Of a stretch of 64,000 nucleotides of DNA, positions 17,491 to 25,413 are shown piece after piece. The notes below the pieces were generated by a model that worked only from the letters and a program-made list of their open reading frames with translations, searched no databases and was not told the origin of the DNA. Every line of letters starts with the position of its first letter. Positions within the stretch are counted from its first letter, which is position 1. A program made the translations under genes and the position numbers. Origin of the DNA: Sphingomonadales bacterium (GTDB lineage: Bacteria > Pseudomonadota > Alphaproteobacteria > Sphingomonadales > Sphingomonadaceae); NCBI GenBank assembly GCA_017309275.1, contig JAFKLT010000041.1, positions 1-64,000 of the forward strand. Reading direction: 5' to 3'.

Positions 17491-17930
17491 TGGTCGCCAA
17501 TTCGCTGCGCTCCGGCGTGCCATCGGGCATGTCGTTCTCGCTGCTGTTGCCGTGTCGTCGCGCCTGCCGTGCTGGTGCATTCGCACCGCACGTCGCGCTG
17601 CCTTCGGCGAAGCCGTCCAACGTGCAGGCGTCTTGCCTCGATCGCGCCCGGCCAGCGGCCATTGGCGCGCTCATCGGCGGGCTGGCTGCGGGTGCAACAG
17701 CGCCGCCGGGCCGCCGACGCCCGGAGCGGGAGCGAAGGGCAAAGGCGGAAGGCAAGACAAAAGGACGCGGCACCAGGCCGCGTAGAAAGCCTGTCTGCAC
17801 ATGGGGGTGGCGCGGCACGGAGCGGCTTCGCCACCGTGCCGCTTGGGGCGCGAGGCCCGCGCCAATGCAGGCATGTCCCCGTGCTTCGCACGACAGGACA
17901 CGCCAGAGCTTGCAGGGAGCGCAGCCATGA
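17487..17930 (+). CDS. Hypothetical basic protein between traF and traI
   Basis: 147 aa, Arg/Ala-rich (pI very high), with one short hydrophobic Gly/Ala stretch near residue 58 (AAIGALIGGLAAGA). I do not recognise a domain. It is retained because both its start and its stop form ATGA overlaps with traF and traI, which is unlikely by chance and suggests a coupled reading frame. It could also be a spacer between traF and the relaxase gene that happens to stay open; oriT may lie in this interval. Confidence 0.4.
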   Translation: MMVANSLRSGVPSGMSFSLLLPCRRACRAGAFAPHVALPSAKPSNVQASCLDRARPAAIGALIGGLAAGATAPPGRRRPERERRAKAEGKTKGRGTRPRRKPVCTWGWRGTERLRHRAAWGARPAPMQACPRASHDRTRQSLQGAQP

Positions 17931-19921
17931 CCGCCCGCCGCGACGACGATTTCCGGGTGCGTCCGAGCGCCCCGAAGAACCGGGGCAAAGGCCAGGGCCA
18001 GAGCTTCGTTTCCAAGGTACTCAAGCAGGCGGGCAAGGCCAGCGGCGGCAAGTCCTCGATGCGCCATTCCGCAGCCGGCGGCAGCGGCGCACGCGCCGGC
18101 CAGCGGCCCGGCTCGCGCCTGGGGCGCGGCCATACGGCGGCGCGCTTCGCCCGGGCGAAGCTGACGTCCCTGTCGCGGCGCGCGACCATCAAGACCCTAC
18201 TGGTCAATCAACGCAACGCCAGCCCGCAGTCGCTCGCCAAGCACCTGCGCTACATCGAGCGCGACGGCGCCGGCCGCGATGGCGAACCGGGCCGGGCCTA
18301 CGGGCCGCAGATTGACGATGCCGACCTCGATGCCTTCAAGGAGCGGGCCAACGACGACCGGCACCATTTCCGCTTCATCGTCTCGCCCGAGGACGGGGCC
18401 GAGCTGGACGACCTGCGCACCTACACCCGGCATCTTGTGAACCGCATGGAAGCCGATCTGGGGACGCGGCTGGATTGGGTGGCAGTCGATCACTGGAACA
18501 CCGACAACCCGCACACCCACCTGATCGTGCGCGGGCGCGACGACACCGGCAAAGACCTCATCATCGCGGGCGACTACATCGCCCACGGCTTCCGCCATCG
18601 CGCCGCCGAACTGGCGACGGAATGGCTGGGGCCGCGCACCGAACTGGAGATCCAGCAGACCTTGCAGCGCGAGGTGGAACAGGAGCGGTGGACGAGCCTC
18701 GACCGCACATTGCAGCGTGAGGCCGGCGAGGATGGCCGGGTGCAGATCGAGCGCTTCAATGAGCCCCGCCTGCAACGCCAGCGGCTGCTGCTGATCGGCC
18801 GACTCCAACGCTTGCAGCGCCTGGGCCTGGCTGACGAGACGCAGCCCGGCACCTGGGCCGTGCATGCCGACGCGGAGAAGACCTTGCGCGCCTTGGGCGA
18901 GCGTGGTGACATCATCCGCACCATGCAGCGCGCCATGAGCGGCCAGCCGCGCGAGCAGGCGGTGTTTGAGCCCGGCGACGACGGCCGCACCATCGTCGGC
19001 CGCGTGGCCGGCAAGGGGCTGGCCGACGAGCTGCACGACCGCGGCTATCTGGTCATCGACGGCGTGGACGGCAAGGCCCACTACGTCGCTTTGAACGCCC
19101 GCGACGAGCTGGCGAACTATCCCACCGGAGCCGTGGTGGAGGTACGCGGTTCCAACGAGGTGCGGGCGGCCGACAAGAACATCGCCGCGCTGGCGAGCGA
19201 TGGCCTGTACCGCGCCGATCATCACCTGGCGATCGAGCAAGGCCGAGCCAAGCCCGGCCGCGACCCGCAGGAGGTCGTCGCGGCCCATGTCCGCCGACTG
19301 GAAGCCCTGCGCCGGGCCGGCATCGTGGAACGTGTGGCTGATGGACTATGGAAGGTGCCGGACGACCTGGCCGAACGTGGCCGCCAGAACGACGCACAGC
19401 GCCTGGGCGGCGTGGCGGTGGAGCTGAAATCGCACTTGCCCATCGAGCGGCAGGCCCGCGTGATCGGCGCGACCTGGCTGGACCAGCAGTTGATCGGTGG
19501 CGGCAAGGGGCTGGGCGATCTGGGCTTTGGCGGCGAGACGAAGGAAGCCTTGCAGCAGCGCGCCGACTTCCTTGAAGAACAGGGGCTGGCCCAGCGGCGT
19601 GGGCAGCGGGTGATCCTCGCCCGGAACTTGCTGGGGACGCTGCGGAATCGGGAACTGGCAAAGGCCGCCAAGGATATTGCCGCCGAAATCGGCCTAGCGC
19701 ATCGGCCCGTCACCGACGGGCAGCGCGTGGCTGGCATCTACCGGCGCAGCCTCATGCTCGCCAGCGGGCGCTACGCGATGCTAGACGACGGCATGGGGTT
19801 CAGTCTGGTGCCGTGGAAGCCGGTGATTGAACAGCGACTGGGGCAGCAACTTGCCGCGACGGTGAGCGGTGGCGGCGTGGCGTGGGAAATCGGACGGCAG
19901 CGGGGAATGGGCATTGGCTAA
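17927..19921 (+). CDS. traI: Relaxase TraI (VirD2/DUF3363 type)
   Basis: 664 aa mobilisation nuclease. The N-terminal relaxase domain includes FRFIVSPEDGAELDDL (about 148-163), VNRMEADLG and the metal-binding His cluster WVAVDHWNTDNPHTHLIVRG (184-203). The C-terminal two thirds are the DUF3363 region of Tn4371-type relaxases. It nicks at oriT and pilots the strand into the recipient, working with TraG and the Trb pore. ATG at 17927 overlaps the preceding stop. The first ~80 residues are basic and low-complexity. This is the last gene of the parA-traI operon; cargo follows, as is usual in this ICE family. Confidence 0.92.
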   Translation: MTARRDDDFRVRPSAPKNRGKGQGQSFVSKVLKQAGKASGGKSSMRHSAAGGSGARAGQRPGSRLGRGHTAARFARAKLTSLSRRATIKTLLVNQRNASPQSLAKHLRYIERDGAGRDGEPGRAYGPQIDDADLDAFKERANDDRHHFRFIVSPEDGAELDDLRTYTRHLVNRMEADLGTRLDWVAVDHWNTDNPHTHLIVRGRDDTGKDLIIAGDYIAHGFRHRAAELATEWLGPRTELEIQQTLQREVEQERWTSLDRTLQREAGEDGRVQIERFNEPRLQRQRLLLIGRLQRLQRLGLADETQPGTWAVHADAEKTLRALGERGDIIRTMQRAMSGQPREQAVFEPGDDGRTIVGRVAGKGLADELHDRGYLVIDGVDGKAHYVALNARDELANYPTGAVVEVRGSNEVRAADKNIAALASDGLYRADHHLAIEQGRAKPGRDPQEVVAAHVRRLEALRRAGIVERVADGLWKVPDDLAERGRQNDAQRLGGVAVELKSHLPIERQARVIGATWLDQQLIGGGKGLGDLGFGGETKEALQQRADFLEEQGLAQRRGQRVILARNLLGTLRNRELAKAAKDIAAEIGLAHRPVTDGQRVAGIYRRSLMLASGRYAMLDDGMGFSLVPWKPVIEQRLGQQLAATVSGGGVAWEIGRQRGMGIG

Positions 19922-20004
19922 TGCTCGAAGAGTCTCAGCCACATAACCCGGCAGGCTGTCTAGAGATATGCCGAGGCAGTTGTGAAATTCTTCGCTGCAT
20001 ATCT

Positions 20005-20523
20005 TCAACGGGTTGGATCTATGGCCCGGAAGCGGCCATCCAGATAGACGAGTGGATCGGCATATGCAGATGTGAGCACACGCTCGACACTGGCCAGCAT
20101 TACCGAGTGGGTGCCGACTGCATGGTGTTCAATCAGCTCACAGAACAGCGAAGCCTGCGCCCCTTGCAGATAGGGCAACCCATTGACTTCATCAAATCGC
20201 CAGGCTTCATGATCGAAACGGTCGGTCCCCGTGGCGCTACGGCAGTGCACCGCAAGTACCTCCTGTTCTGCGCGGAGTACATTGATGCAGAATCGTCGAG
20301 CAGCCAGCAGCGGCCCATGGATACGGGTTTGCTGACCAATGCACACTAGAACCGTGGGCGGCTCCAGTGAGACTGATGTGAATGAACTGGCGATCATTAC
20401 GTGTCCGTGGCCATCGGGAGCGATCGACGTGATTAGCGTCACCGTGGAGGCCACGCCGCGCATCGCCTGCCTCAATTGGGCAGCAATCAAAGGGTGTTGG
20501 GACATGTAGGTGTGCTCAATCAT
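20005..20523 (-). CDS. Flavin reductase-like (FMN-binding split barrel) protein
   Basis: 172 aa flavin reductase domain protein: LRQAMRGVASTVTLITSIAPDGHGHVMIASSFTSVSLEPPTV is the typical start, followed by RRFCINVLRAEQEVLAVHCRS and the C-terminal HHAVGTHSVMLASVE. Such enzymes use NAD(P)H to give free reduced flavin to two-component monooxygenases. Here it is the last gene of a minus-strand set with a luciferase-like monooxygenase, so it most likely supplies FMNH2 to that partner. ATG at 20523; an internal ATG at 20505 is possible. Confidence 0.87.
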   Translation of the reverse strand: MIEHTYMSQHPLIAAQLRQAMRGVASTVTLITSIAPDGHGHVMIASSFTSVSLEPPTVLVCIGQQTRIHGPLLAARRFCINVLRAEQEVLAVHCRSATGTDRFDHEAWRFDEVNGLPYLQGAQASLFCELIEHHAVGTHSVMLASVERVLTSAYADPLVYLDGRFRAIDPTR

Positions 20524-20526
20524 AGG

Positions 20527-21414
20527 TTACGGGTGCGTTTCACGCTTGGCCCAACCAGGGTGCTTTGTCAGCAAACCCAACATCTCGTCCATCGCGTCAT
20601 AGGAGCGTTTGAGCGTGCTGTATGGATTCCCCCCGACCAATGTGCCGTCATAGCCGACGGGGCCGGTATAACCGAACGACTTGGCAAGTCCAAGAAGTGC
20701 GAAGTTGTCGAGTTCTCCTGCATCGAGCGCCTCGAAAGTGGCAATACGACTCCAGCCAAGTGGGCTGCGGGTTGCGCCGCTGAGAGTCAATTCCCGCATG
20801 AAGGGTGTTGACGCCATTAACGCTGGCGTCGGGTCTACTGCCTGATAGCCCTCCGTCGGGCTGCCTGCATTGGTTTCGTAGCCATACCAGTGATAGCTTG
20901 GAAACACGATGCCGAGATTCGGATGGTTCACGACCGAGCAGATCTGTGCCGCAATGGAGTAATGATCCATCCAGAAGCCCAGATGAAAATACAGCAGGAT
21001 GTCAATTCCGCGCCGTGCGCAAATCTCAAGTGCCCGACCAAGGAAGTCCTGCAATACCTTGTCGTCCGGTGCCTTTCGATGATTTGAACCGTGGCCTGCC
21101 GTCCTGATTCCAAGATTGACAGCCTTCACGCCTTCCATCTCCTCAAGCATCCGCAAGAGTCCTGCGTTGATGGGATGCTGTGGGCCCTGATCCAGGTCGA
21201 TCACCACATACACGCTAAAGACCTCCAAACCGAAACGATCTTTCACGGTGGATAGACGCTTTGCGGTTTCCCATCGGCTCCCTGACCAGACGGCATAGGT
21301 CAGGCCGTCATAACCGATGTCAGCCAGCATTTCGCATTGGACATCGAAGGCATAGGTACCAGCCGAAGAAGTAAAAGCGAGATCCCAGGCAAAAATTTTA
21401 TGACCGTGCAGCAT
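20527..21414 (-). CDS. Sugar phosphate isomerase/epimerase-type TIM-barrel protein
   Basis: 295 aa AP_endonuc_2/xylose isomerase-like TIM barrel: MLADIGYDGLTYAVW, FSVYVVIDLDQ, a GILLYFHLGFWMDHY-like strand (IDILLYFHLG), and LGIVFPSYHWYG with metal-ligand-type His residues. ATG at 21414 overlaps the end of the monooxygenase gene by 17 bases and is preferred to upstream starts. In FMN-monooxygenase catabolic clusters such proteins often act on a released sugar- or keto-intermediate; the substrate here is unknown. Confidence 0.78.
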   Translation of the reverse strand: MLHGHKIFAWDLAFTSSAGTYAFDVQCEMLADIGYDGLTYAVWSGSRWETAKRLSTVKDRFGLEVFSVYVVIDLDQGPQHPINAGLLRMLEEMEGVKAVNLGIRTAGHGSNHRKAPDDKVLQDFLGRALEICARRGIDILLYFHLGFWMDHYSIAAQICSVVNHPNLGIVFPSYHWYGYETNAGSPTEGYQAVDPTPALMASTPFMRELTLSGATRSPLGWSRIATFEALDAGELDNFALLGLAKSFGYTGPVGYDGTLVGGNPYSTLKRSYDAMDEMLGLLTKHPGWAKRETHP

Positions 21415-22196
21415 CCTGCGCCTCCTCCAAATGGGCAGTAGCGTGCGCCGGAAAGTGCGGTACGACATGCTCGCCAAGTTCCTGAACAATCTCATGCGCC
21501 GGACGTGTCGCGTATTTCAGGTTGAGGCCAATATGATTAACCCCAATATCGCGCAAGCGGCTGAAGTAGTCAGTAAAGAATCGGTGACCAGCCCGAAACC
21601 CGAGGAAGATGGGCGACGGGGGTTCATCGGGATTCTCCGACAGGTCAATATAGAAGGATTGCGTGAAGGGTTTGAATCTTGGTGTCAGCGACCGCCAATT
21701 CTTGATTGTCATGGCTTGCTGCGCGATATTTTGGGGATAGTAAAGCCAGCCATCCCCATGCTCGGCAATCCATTCGACCGACTGGCGTGAATGACCAGTC
21801 ACCATCACGGGAATGTCTCTCAACGCCGGTTTCGGCAGCGTATCTGCACCCGACAAGTTCACTCGGGGCGTGGAGATTTCCGGGAAGTCCTCACGCCAGG
21901 CTTGACGCAACACAGTCAATGCTTCTTGGAACAACGTGGCTCGCGCATCCATTGTCTGACCGAAGGCCGGGAACTCTGTTGGCCGATCACCCGTGGCGAT
22001 ACCTAGCACCAGGCGCTGATTTGACAAGCGGTCGATCGAGGCTGCTGCTTTGGCCACAAGCAAGGGATGACGCAGAGTGGTGATGACGCTGCCAGTTGCG
22101 AGCGCGATGCGCGACGTCTGTGCCGTGACGTAGCCCATGAATGGCCACAGGTCATGGATGTGACCCACGTCGCCAAAAAACGGGACATTGAGAAAT
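21398..22196 (-). pseudogene. Luciferase-like (LLM) flavin monooxygenase, 5'-truncated
   Basis: FMN-dependent LLM-class oxidoreductase missing its N-terminus. Retained features: TSRIALATGSVITTLRHPLLVAKAAASIDRLSNQRLVLGIATGD (the core barrel signature, across two strands) and the RDIPVMVTGHSRQSVEWIAEHGDGWLYYP segment. An internal ATG at 22168 exists, but the frame continues upstream with family-like residues (VFLNVPFFGDVGHIHDLWPF) until it meets the ISL3 end at 22199. The insertion has therefore removed the true start. About 265 of an expected ~330 residues remain; activity is doubtful. Confidence 0.8.
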
Positions 22197-22198
22197 AC

Positions 22199-22242
22199 GG
22201 GTATACGGATTTAATGGTTGGGGTATACGGATTTAATGGTTG
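22199..22242 (+). repeat. Tandem 22-bp ISL3 end-like repeat
   Basis: The 22-mer GGGTATACGGATTTAATGGTTG occurs twice with no spacer (22199-22220, 22221-22242). It lies exactly where the LLM gene is cut and 37 bases outside the ISL3 transposase stop. This is most simply an IS terminal repeat duplicated by insertion of one copy next to another end. Confidence 0.75.
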
Positions 22243-22278
22243 ATGGGGCACCTTCACCCCATCAATCTGATACCACCC

Positions 22279-23556
22279 TCAGATGGTTGATAGATCGACT
22301 CCGTAGTTGAGTTCCTCTGCGAAGTCCGGCAGTCCGTAACCGATGGTTTTCTTGTAGAAAGGAGAGACCTTCGCAGTCGGTGCCTTCTTCTTGTGCTTCG
22401 TGGTGTAGAGCATTCGTGCCCGCATCACCTCGAAGGAGTAACCGCGCCCTTCACGGTTCTTGTCCTTGGCCAGTCGGTTGATGGACTCCGTGTAAGCGTT
22501 GGTGACGGGCATGTCCGTCTCGAAGTAGGTCATGGTCTCTTCGCGCCAGTTTCCCACTGCCCTGACCAGATCGCTCCAGACTTCCTTTTGGCCCTTCGGG
22601 ATGGTGGCTATCCACTCGTCCAGGGCGGCTTCTGCCTGGAGCCGTGTGGTGGCGTCCCAGATGCCGTAGAAGCGCTCCTTGTGCTCGTAGGCGGCCAGCA
22701 GTTGCGGGAACGCGCCTGTCCAGGTCTCCATGATGAGGCGCTCCCGGTCTGAGACTTCGTGAGCGCGTTTCAGCAGGATTTTCCGGTCTCCCTTGAGAGT
22801 CCGGCTCTGGGACGGTTTCGGCTCCTTTCTGAGGCCCTTGCGCACTCTCTCTAGGGCATCGTTGGCCATGCGCACCACATGGAACTTATCGACCACGATA
22901 CGGGCCTGGGGCAGCACAGCCTTGACCGCTGCCCGGTAGGGGTTCCACATGTCCATGCTGACGATCGCGACCTTCTGCCGGGCTTTCAGCTTCAGCAGGT
23001 AGTTGGTCACCACGTCCTGGCGGCGGGTGGCCAGCAGGTCGAGCAGGGTTCGCTCCTCAATGTTGGTCAGAATGCAGCGGTAGCGCTTGTTCAGGTATAG
23101 CTCGTCAATGCCCAGGATGCGGGGCGTCTCGAAGCGGTGCCAGCGCCCCAGGAACTCGGCGCGGGCGTTGAAGATGTCGCGCACCGTCTTCTCGTCCAGG
23201 CCGGTCTGTGCCGCCACAAAGGTGTAGGGGTGGTTGAAGGATTCCTTCTCCACGTACTCATGCAGCCGCAGTGTCATACGGAATCCGTCCACCATCTCCG
23301 GTAGCTGGGGCCTGAATGTTGTCTTGCAGGCCCGGCAGGTGTATCGGCGGCGGACCACCCAGAGAGTGACCCGCTTGCCGTGGATGGGCAGATCACGATA
23401 GGGAACGTCACGCTTGCCGAACCGCACGAACTCACCCTGCACGCCGCACCCCTCGCAGGCTACTGGTGTAGGTGCTTCAAGCCGAAAATGTATGTCTTCA
23501 TTCTGCTCATCAGAATCCACCAACTGGTACCCAGGAAGGCTTAACGAATTAATCAT
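22279..23556 (-). CDS. ISL3-family transposase
   Basis: 425 aa ISL3-type transposase. N-terminal zinc-binding region: CEGCGVQGEFVRFGKRDVPYRDLPIHG and CRACKTTFRPQLPEM (CxxC pairs), a helical HTH, then the DDE core: ILGIDELYLNKR (first Asp), VAIVSMDMWNPYRAAVKA (second Asp), KFHVVRMANDAL, and the C-terminal TNAYTESINRLAKDKNREGRGYSFE with the Glu. It is full length and intact, so it could still mobilise ends that carry its terminal repeat. Confidence 0.92.
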   Translation of the reverse strand: MINSLSLPGYQLVDSDEQNEDIHFRLEAPTPVACEGCGVQGEFVRFGKRDVPYRDLPIHGKRVTLWVVRRRYTCRACKTTFRPQLPEMVDGFRMTLRLHEYVEKESFNHPYTFVAAQTGLDEKTVRDIFNARAEFLGRWHRFETPRILGIDELYLNKRYRCILTNIEERTLLDLLATRRQDVVTNYLLKLKARQKVAIVSMDMWNPYRAAVKAVLPQARIVVDKFHVVRMANDALERVRKGLRKEPKPSQSRTLKGDRKILLKRAHEVSDRERLIMETWTGAFPQLLAAYEHKERFYGIWDATTRLQAEAALDEWIATIPKGQKEVWSDLVRAVGNWREETMTYFETDMPVTNAYTESINRLAKDKNREGRGYSFEVMRARMLYTTKHKKKAPTAKVSPFYKKTIGYGLPDFAEELNYGVDLSTI

Positions 23557-23568
23557 CTCCCGCCTTGA

Positions 23569-24603
23569 TCAGAAAAACAGGTAGGTGGCGTAACCGGCAA
23601 TCATCGCCATAGCAAAAATGACTGCTAAAAACGCCGCTAAAAGCTTCAGCGTGAACAAAGAGCGCAACAGAATGAGCTCAGTCAGGCTGGCTCCGGCACT
23701 GCCGATGATAAACGCTAGCACCGTCCCGGCACCCACGCCTTTGGCCATCAGAGCCGCTGCCAGAGGTATGACGGCTTCAGCGCGAATATACAACGGCACG
23801 CCGATGACAGCGGCAACTGGAATGGCAAAGGGATTATCTGGGCCTGCATACTGCTCCAATAAGTCAGTGGGCATGAAACCATAGATCACGCTGCCAATCG
23901 CAATACCGATGAGCAGGTAAGGCAACACATCGATAAAGTCCGACCAAGCTTCCCGCCACACACCACTGTACTTCCCTTCTTTCTTAACCGTGACAGTGGG
24001 TTGACTGTCACAGCATTCGCTAGACGTAGAGACTGTTGTCTTCCTATCAGCCCCGCAAGAAGCCGTCTTCGGAGTGGTGTCGCAGCTGTTGGTGCCGCAA
24101 CTCGATGCGGTCGATGTAGCACTGCACGGGCTTGCTGATGAACTACATCCACTGCTCTCTTGTGTCGCCGTCCGGCGCACATAACGCTCGAAGCCAAGCG
24201 TGTGAAGCAGCCATCCGGCACCTACCGCGACCACCAAAGCGGCGAGCACATAGATAGCAGTAAGTGTCCATCCAAACGTGGCAACCAGCAGGCCGACGAC
24301 GATAGGATTCAGCAACGGAGATGAGAAAAGAAACACCATCATCGGCCCAAAACCGGCCCGTGCCCGAATCAACCCTTTCAACATGGGGATAGTCGAGCAA
24401 CTACAGAAGGGCGTTATAGCTCCTAAACCAGCAGCAAGAAAATAGCCTCGCTTCCCACTGGAAGTCAGTAACGCTTCCACCTTGGATGGTGGGATGTGAC
24501 GTTGAAGAACTCCGACCAGCAAGCTAATGCCAATGAATAAAACCGATAGCTCGATAGCGAGAAAGGCGAACATGCCTAGAGCGTCTTGGAGTTGAGATGA
24601 CAT
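23569..24603 (-). CDS. DUF318/YraQ-family permease with Cys-rich loop
   Basis: 344 aa, about eight membrane helices in two halves, each with the family motif: ITPFCSCSTIPML (about 63-75) and GVPLYIRAEAVIPLAAALMAKG in the second half. DUF318 permeases are often linked with arsenic or other metal/thiol resistance, but transport activity is not defined. Between the halves lies a cytoplasmic-type loop (residues 150-200) with seven Cys (153, 160, 169, 174, 183, 197, 198), ending with a CC pair, suitable for metal or metalloid binding. ATG at 24603 has ATAGGAG upstream. It is closely linked to the ISL3 transposase. Confidence 0.8.
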   Translation of the reverse strand: MSSQLQDALGMFAFLAIELSVLFIGISLLVGVLQRHIPPSKVEALLTSSGKRGYFLAAGLGAITPFCSCSTIPMLKGLIRARAGFGPMMVFLFSSPLLNPIVVGLLVATFGWTLTAIYVLAALVVAVGAGWLLHTLGFERYVRRTATQESSGCSSSASPCSATSTASSCGTNSCDTTPKTASCGADRKTTVSTSSECCDSQPTVTVKKEGKYSGVWREAWSDFIDVLPYLLIGIAIGSVIYGFMPTDLLEQYAGPDNPFAIPVAAVIGVPLYIRAEAVIPLAAALMAKGVGAGTVLAFIIGSAGASLTELILLRSLFTLKLLAAFLAVIFAMAMIAGYATYLFF

Positions 24604-24666
24604 TCAATATTACTCCTATATTTCTGGGTCAAAGAGTCCGGCCTGCCGGTCGGCACCTTTGGGTTG

Positions 24667-25272
24667 TTACGGCTGCGCGGGAGAGGTGTCCCGCCGCAAG
24701 CCCGCCACCAGTACAAGAAATCCCTGCACGGCTTTTTCGGAAGCGGCGCGTGGGTCGTCTGCGCTGGCGATCCACAGCGATGCGCCCAGCAGCGCCCCGT
24801 TTATCAGGCGGGCCGTCGCCAGGGGATCGACGGGGCGTATGACTGCCTCCTCGATCAACTTCTGGAGGCTGCGGCGCGTGTTCACGATGCACACGTTCTG
24901 GCAGAGCCACTGGGAGGGATCGCCCAGAACCGCTGGCCCGTCCAGCAGGACGATCCGCTGGACTTCGGGCTCGACGGCCATCTTGATGTAGCCAATGCAC
25001 TCCTGAACGAAGCCGTCCCAGGTGGACTCCGCCTCCTCGACGATGACGGCCAGTCGGCCAGATATCTCTGCATCAATCTGGGCGATGACCGCCTCCAGCA
25101 GCCCTTTCTTTCCACCGAAGTGGTGATAGAGCGCTCCGCGCGTCAGTCCGGCTTGGGCCGTCAGCTCATCCATTGAACTGTCCGCATATCCCACGGTTGC
25201 GAACGCAGCGCGGGCGGCACTGATGAGCTTGGCCCGCGTTTCCTCAATCATCTCTGCACGCTTTTGTGCCAT
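24667..25272 (-). CDS. TetR-family repressor of RND efflux operon
   Basis: 201 aa TetR regulator. The N-terminal HTH is clear: ARAAFATVGYADSSMDELTAQAGLTRGALYHHFGGKKGLL (about residues 17-57, quoted in part), with the family-typical YHHF recognition helix. The C-terminal domain resembles AcrR/TtgR-type ligand-binding domains. ATG at 25272 is chosen because AGGACGACC lies just upstream. The gene is divergent from the RND efflux operon, and two near-identical palindromes lie in the shared promoter, so it should repress both directions until a pump substrate binds. Confidence 0.9.
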   Translation of the reverse strand: MAQKRAEMIEETRAKLISAARAAFATVGYADSSMDELTAQAGLTRGALYHHFGGKKGLLEAVIAQIDAEISGRLAVIVEEAESTWDGFVQECIGYIKMAVEPEVQRIVLLDGPAVLGDPSQWLCQNVCIVNTRRSLQKLIEEAVIRPVDPLATARLINGALLGASLWIASADDPRAASEKAVQGFLVLVAGLRRDTSPAQP

Positions 25273-25316
25273 TAGGTCGTCCTCCGATTTTTCACATAAG
25301 AAGTGTATGTAAATGA

Positions 25317-25370
25317 TTGACATACGTTGCGTATGAGTGGATGATAAATGGCATACGTCACGTATGTCAA
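25317..25370. promoter_or_regulatory. Divergent tetR/efflux promoter with two operators
   Basis: Two 15-bp palindromes, CATACGTTGCGTATG (25321-25335) and CATACGTCACGTATG (25352-25366), lie 31 bases apart on the same helix face. A forward -35 TTGACA at 25317 pairs with a -10 near 25341 (ATGATA). A reverse -35 TTGACA (TGTCAA at 25365) with 17-base spacing pairs with TTATCA over 25342-25347. The two promoters interleave, and each operator overlaps promoter elements, so one repressor can shut both. Confidence 0.8.
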
Positions 25371-25413
25371 ATTTTATCAACCGGGTTTCGCCATCCCTTC
25401 GAGACTGAAAACA

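Larger units (their letters stand above)
22199..24660 (-). mobile_element. ISL3-family element with permease passenger, right end missing
   Basis: The left boundary is the terminal repeat at 22199. The ISL3 transposase and a DUF318 permease follow on the same strand, 13 bases apart. A matching inverted repeat (reverse of CGGATTTAATG) is not found between the permease and the tetR gene, so the other end has been lost or lies elsewhere. ISL3 elements carrying passenger genes are known (for example ISPpu12), which supports the permease being part of the element. Confidence 0.55.

Noticed and set aside
24667-25380. Longer TetR start at 25380
   Set aside because: It would begin beyond the operators and promoter; ATG 25272 has a good ribosome binding site and the family N-terminus.
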